Shown here: positions 6,735 to 12,812 of the stretch, piece after piece
Layout: each line of letters opens with the position of its first letter
Position numbering within the stretch: the first letter of the stretch is position 1
NCBI GenBank assembly: GCA_964528565.1
Contig: CAZGSP010000024.1
Coordinates: 1-13,262, forward strand
Direction of reading: 5' to 3'
Length of the DNA stretch: 13,262 bases
Source of the DNA: UBA10133 sp964528565
GTDB taxonomy: Bacteria; Patescibacteriota; Microgenomatia; UBA1400; MFAQ01
Notes under the pieces: model-generated
Told to the model about the DNA's origin: nothing
Databases searched by the model: none
Seen by the model: the letters and a program-made list of their open reading frames with translations, nothing else
Made by a program: the position numbers and the translations under genes

Positions 6735-8138
6735 TCTCTGAAATAAATTTTCTCCGCGTTTTATCACTTCACCGCCAAACTGTGCGATTAGCTTATCCGC
6801 AGTTTCCGGCATAAAAGGGGTGAGGTCCGCCGCTATCTGCCGGATAATTCTCACCAGATCTGACAATACAAATTTTTGTTCGTCTCCGGTAAGTTTCCAA
6901 ACCTCTCTTTGATTTATCAAAGAGTCAGCCCTCTTCACATCTTCCCAAATAAATTTGAGTGCCTCATCAAAACGGAAATATGTCAGTTTATTCATCACCG
7001 CTTCCCGGATCCCCAGTCTTTGTTCGGGCACCGTGAGATTAATTTTTTCGGCCATGGTCGCTACTCGGGCAGCCAGATTCCCGATCCCATTTGCCAAATT
7101 CGCTTGATACGCATTCTCAAACCGTTCGACCGTGATATCCGTATCCTCAAAAACACTTACTTCAGACAGCAAAAAGTGTCTTAGGGCATCGGTCCCATAT
7201 TTTTCGGTCCACTCGATTGGATCGATGGTATTCCCCGTACTCTTACTGATCTTTTGTCCGTTTGCGGTCAAAAATCCTCCGACAAAAATTTGTTTCGACG
7301 CCGGTAGTCCGGCCGACATCAGCATCGCCTGCCACATAGCCGTCTGCTGTCTCAAGTTATCCTTTCCGCACACCTGAATCCCCGGCCAAAATTCACCAAA
7401 CTTTTTTGTATCTTCCGGCCACCCGAGGCATGAAATATAGTTGATCAGAGCATCGAACCAGACATAAATTACCTGTGTCGGGTCTCCGGGCACTTCTACC
7501 CCCCAAGGCATCTTTGTCTTGAGTCTTGAGATACTGAAGTTCGAGAGTCCCGACTGCACAAAAACCTTCATCTCGTTCTGTCGGAAGTCGGGGATCACAA
7601 AATCGGGCCTCGCTTCGTACAGGTCCAGTAGTTTTTGTTGGTAGCTCGAAAACTTAAAGAAATAATTTTCTTCTTCGATATTTTCCAACTCCTGATTGGG
7701 ATGCACGGGGCACTTACCATCCACCAGCTCGGAGTCGGTTTTTTCCAGTTCACACCCGACACAGTACTTAATTTTGTAATTCTTTTTGTAAATATCTCCC
7801 TTTGTGGCACACAGTTTCCAAAACTCCTGTGCCGCCCGGATATGATGCTCGTCGGTCGTCCGGATAAAGTTGTCGTAAGACAGGTTCAGAGCCGCCTTTA
7901 GTTTTTCAAACTTGGCCGCGTACTCGTCGCAGTACTGTTTTGGATCTTTTCCTTCCTCCAGCGCCTTTTGATATATCTTCTGTCCATGCTCGTCCGTGCC
8001 GGTATTAAAGAAGACTTCGTCCCCGATCGCCCGATGGGCCCGAGCCAGCACATCTGCGCGGATGATCTCCATCGCAAAGCCAATGTGCGGATCCGCATTG
8101 ACATAGGGTAACGTAGTGGTGATATAAAACTTTCCCAT
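6726..8138 (-). CDS. metG: Methionyl-tRNA synthetase (short form)
   Basis: This 470-aa class I aminoacyl-tRNA synthetase charges tRNA-Met in the cytosol. Seen: the N-terminal TTTLPYVNADPHIGFAM, where the HxGH signature reads HIGF at 18-21; NTGTDEHGQKI (45-55); a zinc knuckle with Cys126, Cys129, Cys143 and His146; VIYVWFDALINYI (223-235); CGKDNLRQQTAMWQAML (257-273); and the second signature KISKSTGN (296-303). A helical anticodon-binding region follows. The protein stops after that domain, so the C-terminal EMAP-II-like tRNA-binding domain found in many bacterial MetRS proteins is absent. The start is supported by the short distance to PYVN. No Shine-Dalgarno site is present; a TAAAAT lies 6 nt before the ATG. 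The gene appears monocistronic. Confidence 0.96.
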   Translation of the reverse strand: MGKFYITTTLPYVNADPHIGFAMEIIRADVLARAHRAIGDEVFFNTGTDEHGQKIYQKALEEGKDPKQYCDEYAAKFEKLKAALNLSYDNFIRTTDEHHIRAAQEFWKLCATKGDIYKKNYKIKYCVGCELEKTDSELVDGKCPVHPNQELENIEEENYFFKFSSYQQKLLDLYEARPDFVIPDFRQNEMKVFVQSGLSNFSISRLKTKMPWGVEVPGDPTQVIYVWFDALINYISCLGWPEDTKKFGEFWPGIQVCGKDNLRQQTAMWQAMLMSAGLPASKQIFVGGFLTANGQKISKSTGNTIDPIEWTEKYGTDALRHFLLSEVSVFEDTDITVERFENAYQANLANGIGNLAARVATMAEKINLTVPEQRLGIREAVMNKLTYFRFDEALKFIWEDVKRADSLINQREVWKLTGDEQKFVLSDLVRIIRQIAADLTPFMPETADKLIAQFGGEVIKRGENLFQRLI

Positions 8139-8144
8139 TCTTCG

Positions 8145-8150
8145 ATTTTA
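8145..8150 (-). promoter_or_regulatory. Candidate -10 box for metG (leaderless-type spacing)
   Basis: TAAAAT on the minus strand lies 6 nt before the metG ATG, with no Shine-Dalgarno sequence in between. A -35 box is not evident at 16-18 nt upstream. Confidence 0.4.
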
Positions 8151-8177
8151 CCCTACTGCGGCTCCCTTATCTCCTTA

Positions 8178-8210
8178 AAATAATAAAACCCCGTCATGGC
8201 TGACGGGGTT
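8178..8210 (-). terminator. Rho-independent terminator of the 117-aa gene
   Basis: Minus-strand hairpin with a 10-bp perfect stem (AACCCCGTCA/TGACGGGGTT, 8187-8196 with 8201-8210), a 4-nt loop and a following T-rich stretch (TTTTATTATTTT). It begins 10 nt after the stop codon and separates this gene from metG. Confidence 0.85.
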
Positions 8211-8220
8211 AATACACTAA

Positions 8221-8574
8221 CTACTTCTTGCTATCTATCTTACTCACAAATAAGGCTGGTAGGCACTCGTCTTCGGACCAGTAACGCGAAGGGGTCTTTT
8301 CATCTCCCTCTGCCGTACTCAAATCCACCAGAATGAAGTCGCGCAGCCTCCGGACCTTCAGTGAAAGTGTTCCCTTCCGTTCCGGACTAATCGGATACGA
8401 GCTTTTTATACCCAAGCGTCCGAATCTAAACGAACCTAACCCCCATGGTAGTGTATAGGCAATCTCCCCGTTTCTGAGATCCCCGATCGTACGACCGGGC
8501 AGATTTTTTTCATCGTCCATGGGGATTACTCTGGTAACGACGGTGACGGTTGTCACGATCAAAACTCGCTTCAT
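8221..8574 (-). CDS. Hypothetical protein, 117 aa
   Basis: I do not recognise this protein. It begins with a short hydrophobic beta-like stretch (VLIVTTVTVVTRVI), too polar to be a confident signal peptide or membrane anchor. The rest alternates strands and charged loops (LPGRTIGDLRNGEIAYTLPWG, RRLRDFILVDLSTAEGDE). The coding call rests mainly on its expression signals: a consensus-like promoter, an AGGAGG site 6 nt before the ATG and a strong terminator. The unit is monocistronic and lies between metG and the YerC-like regulator gene. Function cannot be inferred. Confidence 0.78.
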   Translation of the reverse strand: MKRVLIVTTVTVVTRVIPMDDEKNLPGRTIGDLRNGEIAYTLPWGLGSFRFGRLGIKSSYPISPERKGTLSLKVRRLRDFILVDLSTAEGDEKTPSRYWSEDECLPALFVSKIDSKK

Positions 8575-8613
8575 TGAGCACCTCCTAATTTTTTATTGTG
8601 CCAAACTCCCGAG

Positions 8614-8642
8614 ATTATAGGTCACTCGAGGCCAAAAGTCAA
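8614..8642 (-). promoter_or_regulatory. Sigma-70-like promoter of the 117-aa gene
   Basis: Minus strand: TTGACT (8642-8637), exactly 17 nt, then a perfect TATAAT (8619-8614). The predicted start near 8607 gives a leader of about 33 nt containing AGGAGG. This is the best consensus match in the window and suggests strong expression. Confidence 0.75.
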
Positions 8643-8674
8643 TTTTACTTGATAATTGAAAACTGGAAATTATT

Positions 8675-9037
8675 TCACTTGAAGATCTTCTTTATCCCTC
8701 CGGTGATCTTATCCGTCCACTCGCTGGCCCATTCTTCCGCCTTTACCCGCTTGATCACTTCCTGCCAGCCGGCATTGCCCAAGTTTTCCGCCACGGTAGC
8801 TATCGTCGCCGAGCTGACCTTGATATTATTTTTGACATCTTCATAGTTTCTACCCTTATCTAGGTAGAGTGCGATCCCGAGCCTCTTCAAGACCGCCATT
8901 CTCTCGCCCTCGGTCAGTACGTCGCACAGTACCATCTTCAGATCTTCCGGCGAGTCGATCTCGGCGAGCACCTGGTAAAACATTTGGTCCAGCTGTCTCT
9001 CCAGCGTCTTGTTAATGGGGTTTTGTGAAAGTTGCAT
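8675..9037 (-). CDS. YerC/YecD-type TrpR-like DNA-binding protein
   Basis: This 120-aa predicted transcription regulator belongs to the Trp-repressor superfamily. Seen: a helical N-terminus (LERQLDQMFYQVLAEIDSPEDL), the family core LTEGERMAVLKRLGIALYL (41-59), and a helix-turn-helix at about residues 65-86 (YEDVKNNIKVSSATIATVAENL), where the turn and recognition helix fit the VSxxTIxxV pattern. The family name is well supported, but its ligand and targets are not known for such proteins; true TrpR binds tryptophan, and no tryptophan genes are nearby. It is divergent from the 9177 membrane protein gene across a 139-nt region that contains inverted repeats, so it may regulate that neighbour or itself (inference). 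No Shine-Dalgarno site is evident. Confidence 0.9.
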   Translation of the reverse strand: MQLSQNPINKTLERQLDQMFYQVLAEIDSPEDLKMVLCDVLTEGERMAVLKRLGIALYLDKGRNYEDVKNNIKVSSATIATVAENLGNAGWQEVIKRVKAEEWASEWTDKITGGIKKIFK

Positions 9038-9065
9038 ATTCTGTCCAAAAATATTAATAACCCTG

Positions 9066-9101
9066 CCTGCCGGTTAACCCGCCGGTAGGAGGGTTGGCAG
9101 G
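9066..9101. repeat. Imperfect inverted repeat in the divergent intergenic region
   Basis: CCTGCC (9066-9071) pairs with GGCAGG (9096-9101), and AACCC (9076-9080) pairs with GGGTT (9091-9095), leaving a 4-nt bulge and a 10-nt loop. CCTGCC is also doubled at 9062-9071. It sits upstream of both divergent genes, so it is not an obvious terminator for either. It could be an operator or a dispersed GC-rich intergenic repeat of the kind common in these genomes. Confidence 0.5.
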
Positions 9102-9103
9102 TC

Positions 9104-9138
9104 TTTAATTAATTAAACCACACAATGGGTGGTAAAAT
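9104..9138 (+). promoter_or_regulatory. Promoter/operator region of the 215-aa membrane protein gene
   Basis: A 14-bp perfect palindrome (TTTAATTAATTAAA, 9104-9117) overlaps an ACCAC...GTGGT inverted repeat (9117-9121 with 9129-9133), which runs straight into a TAAAAT -10 box (9133-9138). TTAATT at 9109-9114 could serve as -35 with an 18-nt gap. The predicted start near 9145 gives a leader of about 32 nt with AGGAGG. The symmetry suggests a regulator site. Confidence 0.45.
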
Positions 9139-9176
9139 GCACTGTTCTTTGAGTTCAATACACTCTAGGAGGCAGA

Positions 9177-9824
9177 ATGTTAGTTACGTTCCTTTGGTCC
9201 ATCTTCACCCTCTTTATTTCGACCGTCAACGCCCTCACCGTCGGCTCTGTTTGGCGGTTCAAGGGCAAGTTGTCCGGCTGGATGCAGTTTATCGTCTGGT
9301 CCGGTAGGATCATGGCCGTCATCGGTTTCTTCATGGTGCTCCTCATCGTCGTGGTTTGGGTCATGTATCAGTTTTCAATTTTCGAGTTCCTGGCTATGGC
9401 CATCTTCGAGGTTGAGCTGACCCACGCCGCCGTCGGGCTCCTGATGGAGTCTATCTTCAACCTCTCTTATCTGCTGGTCATTTTCCCCGTGATTGGCCTC
9501 GGACTGGGAATCACTGTTCATTCCTGGATCACTGCCTTCCGCGAAAAAAGCTTGCTGTCGGGCGGCCTCGCTCTTTACAACACCGGCGCTACGGTTTACA
9601 ACATTGTTAACGCCGTCAGGTTTGTTCCCAAGGTCTCCAAGGCCCTCTACGAAAGTATTGGAAAGACCAAGGTCAGCGGCATTCCCCTCTGGATGTGGTT
9701 TGCCCTGGTCGCCTTGCCGCTTACCATCAGCCTCGGCGGAGCCATTCTGATCACCAACTGGATCATGAGCCTCGCTAAAGACAAGTACCCCGAGATCGAG
9801 AGCGACAGCCTCGACTACGTCTAA
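9177..9824 (+). CDS. Polytopic membrane protein of unknown function, 215 aa
   Basis: Four to five hydrophobic segments are visible: residues 1-20, about 40-66, about 80-118 (perhaps two passes, ending GLGLGITVHSW) and about 172-198. A less hydrophobic part at about 120-170 (SLLSGGLALYNTGATVYNIVNAV, then VPKVSKALYESIG) may form a loop or re-entrant helix. The C-terminus is acidic (DKYPEIESDSLDYV). I do not recognise the family and see no catalytic motif. The start is fixed by AGGAGG at 9166-9171, 5 nt before the ATG. The gene has its own promoter region and a strong terminator, so it is a single-gene unit, divergent from the YerC-like gene. Its C-ending codon bias matches rmuC and so looks native. 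Confidence 0.85.
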   Translation: MLVTFLWSIFTLFISTVNALTVGSVWRFKGKLSGWMQFIVWSGRIMAVIGFFMVLLIVVVWVMYQFSIFEFLAMAIFEVELTHAAVGLLMESIFNLSYLLVIFPVIGLGLGITVHSWITAFREKSLLSGGLALYNTGATVYNIVNAVRFVPKVSKALYESIGKTKVSGIPLWMWFALVALPLTISLGGAILITNWIMSLAKDKYPEIESDSLDYV

Positions 9825-9831
9825 TGAACAC

Positions 9832-9856
9832 CCCAGCCTAAATGGCTGGGTTTTTT
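9832..9856 (+). terminator. Rho-independent terminator of the 215-aa gene
   Basis: CCCAGCC (9832-9838) pairs with GGCTGGG (9844-9850) around a 5-nt loop, followed by six T residues (9851-9856). It starts 7 nt after the stop codon. The stop codon of the convergent 122-aa gene (9838-9840) lies within the hairpin. Confidence 0.85.
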
Positions 9857-10206
9857 GTCTCGTGCTTGGTTTTAAACGAATACACTTCCCACGAGATCAG
9901 CAGTCCCAAGATCAAAAGCCCGTTAAATACCGATCCCAAGCCCAGTAGTCGGAGCTGTAGAAACGCCGTGATCCCTACTGTCCATCTCAAAGCCGTTACG
10001 GCTGACATAAATAAAATGGAAAACAGCCAAAATATGCCCCCCATCACGAGTAAGGTCATGGGTAAATAACTGCCCGGGAGAATAAAGTCTTTGATCGTGT
10101 CCGGATCAACTTTCCAGATCACCAAGCCAATCGCCAGCCAGTTGATCAGGGCGAAAAACACCAGCCATTCATATCTTTTCTTTTGTCTCTGCCTTCCCGT
10201 TTCCAT
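9838..10206 (-). CDS. Small membrane protein of unknown function, 122 aa
   Basis: The N-terminus is basic (METGRQRQKKRYEW), followed by four hydrophobic stretches at about residues 15-32, 47-67, 68-88 and 90-108. A DPDTIKDFILPGSYLPM segment sits between the first two. Proteins with a DPxxIKDFxxPGSYLP loop followed by an RLLGLGS helix recur, as I recall, in Candidate Phyla Radiation genomes as hypothetical proteins; no function is known to me. The ATG at 10206 follows GAGAGG directly, too close for a normal ribosome site, with TTAAAT 7 nt upstream. It is separated from the upstream 62-aa gene by a terminator and ends inside the terminator hairpin of the convergent gene. Confidence 0.8.
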   Translation of the reverse strand: METGRQRQKKRYEWLVFFALINWLAIGLVIWKVDPDTIKDFILPGSYLPMTLLVMGGIFWLFSILFMSAVTALRWTVGITAFLQLRLLGLGSVFNGLLILGLLISWEVYSFKTKHETKNPAI

Positions 10207-10213
10207 CCTCTCA

Positions 10214-10219
10214 ATTTAA
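10214..10219 (-). promoter_or_regulatory. Candidate -10 box for the 122-aa gene (leaderless-type spacing)
   Basis: TTAAAT on the minus strand lies 7 nt before the ATG at 10206 and just downstream of the T-tract of the 62-aa gene's terminator, the same arrangement as at tatD. No -35 box is clear. Confidence 0.3.
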
Positions 10220-10221
10220 CC

Positions 10222-10248
10222 ACAAAAAAGAGGAGCTTCCGCTCCTCT
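10222..10248 (-). terminator. Rho-independent terminator of the 62-aa gene
   Basis: Minus-strand hairpin with an 8-bp perfect stem (AGAGGAGC/GCTCCTCT, 10229-10236 with 10241-10248) closed by a GGAA (GNRA-type) loop and followed by a T-tract. It begins 14 nt after the stop. Confidence 0.85.
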
Positions 10249-10262
10249 ATGACCAAGACTGG

Positions 10263-10451
10263 CTATCCAATTCCAAAGGGATCCCAGATGGCGAGGATCA
10301 CGCCCAGTATGAAAAAGACCCCGTAGATCAGCAATCCCCAGCCGATGGCTTGTGCGAAAATACCGTTGACAAGAAGCAAAACTGCCCCGACGATGAGCCC
10401 CAACAGAGCACCGGCTATATTTAGAACGACCAAATATAAGAATCTACCCAT
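10263..10451 (-). CDS. Very small membrane protein, 62 aa
   Basis: Two transmembrane helices fill nearly the whole protein: about residues 5-28 (LYLVVLNIAGALLGLIVGAVLLL) and 35-55 (AIGWGLLIYGVFFILGVILAI), ending in WDPFGIG. No function is known to me; it could be a small accessory or stress-type membrane peptide. I chose the ATG at 10449-10451 because GGAGG lies 5 nt upstream. An in-frame TTG at 10463 would place the ribosome site inside the gene. A TATAAT box and its own terminator make it a monocistronic unit. Confidence 0.78.
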   Translation of the reverse strand: MGRFLYLVVLNIAGALLGLIVGAVLLLVNGIFAQAIGWGLLIYGVFFILGVILAIWDPFGIG

Positions 10452-10489
10452 GGTAACCTCCAAAACGTGAAGTTTGAACGTGCCCCCGT

Positions 10490-10495
10490 ATTATA
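10490..10495 (-). promoter_or_regulatory. -10 box of the 62-aa gene
   Basis: A perfect TATAAT on the minus strand (10495-10490) lies 38 nt upstream of the chosen ATG. The predicted start near 10483 gives a leader of about 31 nt with GGAGG. No good -35 hexamer is found at 16-18 nt spacing. Confidence 0.55.
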
Positions 10496-10525
10496 CCTCT
10501 TCGTGTTTCCTACGCCCATTTGCGC

Positions 10526-10531
10526 TAAAAT
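10526..10531 (+). promoter_or_regulatory. Candidate -10 box for rmuC (leaderless-type spacing)
   Basis: TAAAAT lies 6 nt before the rmuC ATG at 10538 and no Shine-Dalgarno sequence precedes the gene. This is the same spacing and hexamer as at metG. Confidence 0.4.
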
Positions 10532-10537
10532 GAATCC

Positions 10538-11530
10538 ATGTCCTCCGACACTCTGATCATTATAGTTTTCCTCTTCGTCGGGCTGATCGTGGTCTATCTT
10601 CTTCTCAGGCAGAAGTTGGAGGTTCAGAAAACCGACCCCACTCTCAACGCCTGGCTCAAATCTCTCCAGCAGTCCTTCGATACCACGAACCGGACCACGA
10701 ATGCCTCCCTCCAGCAAAATTATCGTGAATTATTTTCCCGTCTGGATCAGGCGACCGCGGTCATCTCGGACCTCAAGAAAGAAGCCGGCGCCTTCGGTGA
10801 GGTCAGCCGCTCCATGAAAGATCTCCAGGACTATCTCAAGTCTCCTAAACTCCGGGGCAACATCGGCGAACAAGTCCTCAAAGACCTCATCGCTCAGATG
10901 TTCCCCAAGAACAGCTTCCATCTTCAGTATCACTTCAAGACAGGCCAGATCGTGGACGCCGCCATCAAAACCCAAGCCGGCATTCTTCCCATCGATAGTA
11001 AGTTCCCCATGGAAAATTTTCAGAAGATCTACTCCGCCGCCTCGGCGACCGACAAAGCCGCCGCCCGTTCCGCCTTCATCCGCGACGTCAAAAAACACAT
11101 CAAGGATATCTCCGGTAAATATATTCTCCCGGAAGAAGGCACTCTGGACTTCGCCCTCATGTACATTCCCTCCGAAAGTATTTATTACGAAATAGTTAGC
11201 GAACAGGACCTTCTCGATCTGGCCCGTGAGTCCCGTGTCTATCCCGTCTCTCCCACTACTCTCTACGCCCATCTCCAAACCATTCTTCTTTCGCTGGAAG
11301 GCCAAAAGATCGCCGGCAAAACCTCCGAAGTGTTCACTCTGCTCCGCGCCGTCCAGAAGGATTACGAAAAACTCAACGAAAACTTTACCTTGCTGGGCAA
11401 ACACCTCACGAACGCCTACAACTCCATGAACTCCACCGGCCAAAGCATCAATCAGATCGGCAGCAAGCTCGACTCCCCCCGCGATCTAAAAGCCAACCTC
11501 CTCCCCGAAGAAAAACAGGCAAAAGAGTAA
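10538..11530 (+). CDS. rmuC: RmuC-family DNA recombination protein
   Basis: This 330-aa membrane-anchored protein of the RmuC family (nuclease-like fold) is linked in E. coli to limiting inversions at short inverted repeats. Seen: one N-terminal transmembrane helix (5-23), a coiled-coil region (about 35-100), and the family core from KLRGNIGEQVLKDLI (104-118), through DAAIKTQAGILPIDSKFPMENF (140-161) with the Asp153-Ser-Lys155 motif, to LDFALMYIPSESIYYEI and SPTTLYAHLQTI. The C-terminal tail of about 36 residues is hydrophilic and ends EEKQAKE. The tail's coding DNA from residue 295 on is repeated at 12813-12907, beyond the fic gene, where the reading ends EEKEA. The last codons may therefore be donor-derived rather than original. 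The gene is monocistronic. Confidence 0.93.
   Translation: MSSDTLIIIVFLFVGLIVVYLLLRQKLEVQKTDPTLNAWLKSLQQSFDTTNRTTNASLQQNYRELFSRLDQATAVISDLKKEAGAFGEVSRSMKDLQDYLKSPKLRGNIGEQVLKDLIAQMFPKNSFHLQYHFKTGQIVDAAIKTQAGILPIDSKFPMENFQKIYSAASATDKAAARSAFIRDVKKHIKDISGKYILPEEGTLDFALMYIPSESIYYEIVSEQDLLDLARESRVYPVSPTTLYAHLQTILLSLEGQKIAGKTSEVFTLLRAVQKDYEKLNENFTLLGKHLTNAYNSMNSTGQSINQIGSKLDSPRDLKANLLPEEKQAKE
11421..11515 (+). repeat. Direct repeat copy A (3' end of rmuC)
   Basis: These 95 bp match 12813-12907 in the same orientation with a single mismatch (C at 11477 against G at 12869, changing Pro to Ala). The match begins at ACTCCATG and ends at GAAGAAAAA. Outside these limits the flanks diverge, apart from a possible GCCT a few bases upstream. 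Confidence 0.95.
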
Positions 11531-11552
11531 TTAAGCGTGTTTGATTCGCAGA

Positions 11553-12683
11553 TTACTTAATAAAAATATCGATATATTTCTTGTAAGTGTAAACCTTATC
11601 ATATGCTTCTGACCCTGTTTTGGGTACTAGAATTCCCAGACTGACAAACCTGTTGATAGCCTTGATCGCTCCACTTCGCGAGAAACCTGTCCATTCCATA
11701 ACGTTTTTGGAGGAAATAATTGGTTGTGAGTATAGTTTTTTCAAAATGACAACTCCGCTTTCGGATTCTCTTTTTGCCAATGCTTGAATTTTTTCCATCT
11801 CCAAATCTCTTAGTTTTGTAATATCTTTTGAGATTTGAATTGATTCTTTTGCGGTTTCAATTACTCCATCCAGGAAAAATTCAAGCCATGAACCAACATT
11901 GCCGTTATGATAGTCATGCAATTTCTGGTAGTATGTTTTTTGATGTTTCTTGAAATACGAAGACAAGAAAAGAACAGGGTTTTCCAGCAGTTTTCTGAAA
12001 TACATCATGAGCGTAATCAGTAACCTGCCGGTTCTACCATTTCCATCCAAGAAAGGGTGAATGGTTTCGAACTGGGCGTGCATAAGTGCTATTTGAACTA
12101 CCGGCAAGGTAAGCTTTTCATTTCTTATAAATGTTTCAAAATCACTTAGGGCGGTATTTAAGTCATCTGGGGATGGTGGAACAAAGGATGCATTGGCTGG
12201 TACGGTTCCTCCGATCCAATTTTGACTTCTTCTAAACTCTCCCGGATCGGCGAAGTGGGTTGATCTTGCTCCGGTCATTAGAACCGAATGAAGTTCGCGA
12301 ATAAACCTTAGCGAAAGGGGGAATGTTTCCAACCTCTTGATACCGTAATGAAGAGCTTTGATATAAAAGATAATGTCATCAGCATCTGTTTGTCCTGTTG
12401 CTACGCCGGAATCGAGCTCAATCGCATCAATAAGGGTAGCCTTTGTCCCTTCAATTTGTGAAGAAGAGGTAGCATCTTTGGCCACAAACATCGATAGAAA
12501 GAAATCTACATCCGGCAAGGTATGGGTGACCCCGTCCAATTTTCCGATCAATCTTTCTGCCTCGGAAGCTTTCAGTAGTATTCCTGGGGAGATGACCAAT
12601 ATCCCTTTAGGGGGGTATTTATTGGGTAAAAATGAAGAATAACCTCCCTTTTGCTTGATGTATCTGCCAATTTCGACTTTCAT
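11553..12683 (-). CDS. Fic-family adenylyltransferase with N-terminal inhibitory motif and C-terminal winged helix
   Basis: This 376-aa protein has the full Fic active-site motif HPFLDGNGRTGR (209-220). Fic enzymes usually move AMP from ATP onto a hydroxyl side chain of a target protein. An N-terminal SSQIEG (74-79) fits the inhibitory [S/T]xxxE[G/N] motif, placing it with self-inhibited class II Fic proteins; Glu78 would block ATP gamma-phosphate binding. Between them are a helical N-terminal Fic domain and ADPGEFRRSQNWIGG (145-159), typical of the Fic/DOC fold. Residues about 312-370 look like a winged helix-turn-helix (SSKNVMEWTGFSRSGAIKAINRFVSLG), so it may bind DNA and control itself. 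The target is unknown and no separate antitoxin gene is seen. Codon use is more A+T-rich than in neighbours. No good Shine-Dalgarno site precedes the ATG. Confidence 0.93.
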   Translation of the reverse strand: MKVEIGRYIKQKGGYSSFLPNKYPPKGILVISPGILLKASEAERLIGKLDGVTHTLPDVDFFLSMFVAKDATSSSQIEGTKATLIDAIELDSGVATGQTDADDIIFYIKALHYGIKRLETFPLSLRFIRELHSVLMTGARSTHFADPGEFRRSQNWIGGTVPANASFVPPSPDDLNTALSDFETFIRNEKLTLPVVQIALMHAQFETIHPFLDGNGRTGRLLITLMMYFRKLLENPVLFLSSYFKKHQKTYYQKLHDYHNGNVGSWLEFFLDGVIETAKESIQISKDITKLRDLEMEKIQALAKRESESGVVILKKLYSQPIISSKNVMEWTGFSRSGAIKAINRFVSLGILVPKTGSEAYDKVYTYKKYIDIFIK

Positions 12684-12686
12684 ATA

Positions 12687-12759
12687 TAGTTAACCTACTA
12701 TTAGTAGATATAGCCTATCTTAGTACTTAGTTAACATCTTGTCAAGCCCTGTTAACTAA
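12687..12759 (-). promoter_or_regulatory. Promoter and operator cluster of fic
   Basis: Minus strand: perfect -35 TTGACA (12745-12740), 17 nt, then TAAGAT (12722-12717), for a start near 12710 and a leader of about 27 nt. The -35 box lies in the 15-nt spacer of a perfect 9-bp inverted repeat, TTAGTTAAC (12727-12735) and GTTAACTAA (12751-12759). A third TAGTTAAC half-site is at 12687-12694 beside the start codon, and a CTACTA-T-TAGTAG palindrome (12695-12707) covers the early transcribed region. Repression by a DNA-binding protein, perhaps Fic's own winged helix, is a reasonable inference. Confidence 0.65.
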
Positions 12760-12812
12760 ATCTAGTATAACAGGCAAACAATTTCTAGGCCGAATATAAT
12801 CATTTAGCCTCG

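Noticed and set aside
10452..10463. TTG start for the small membrane protein at 10263-10451
   Set aside because: GGAGG is correctly placed for the ATG at 10451 and would lie within the gene if TTG were used.
10730..11443. A 237-codon open frame on the minus strand opposite rmuC
   Set aside because: It is antisense to a clear RmuC protein; its Gly/Val/Phe/Glu-rich composition is what the complement of C-ending codons gives. No start signals.
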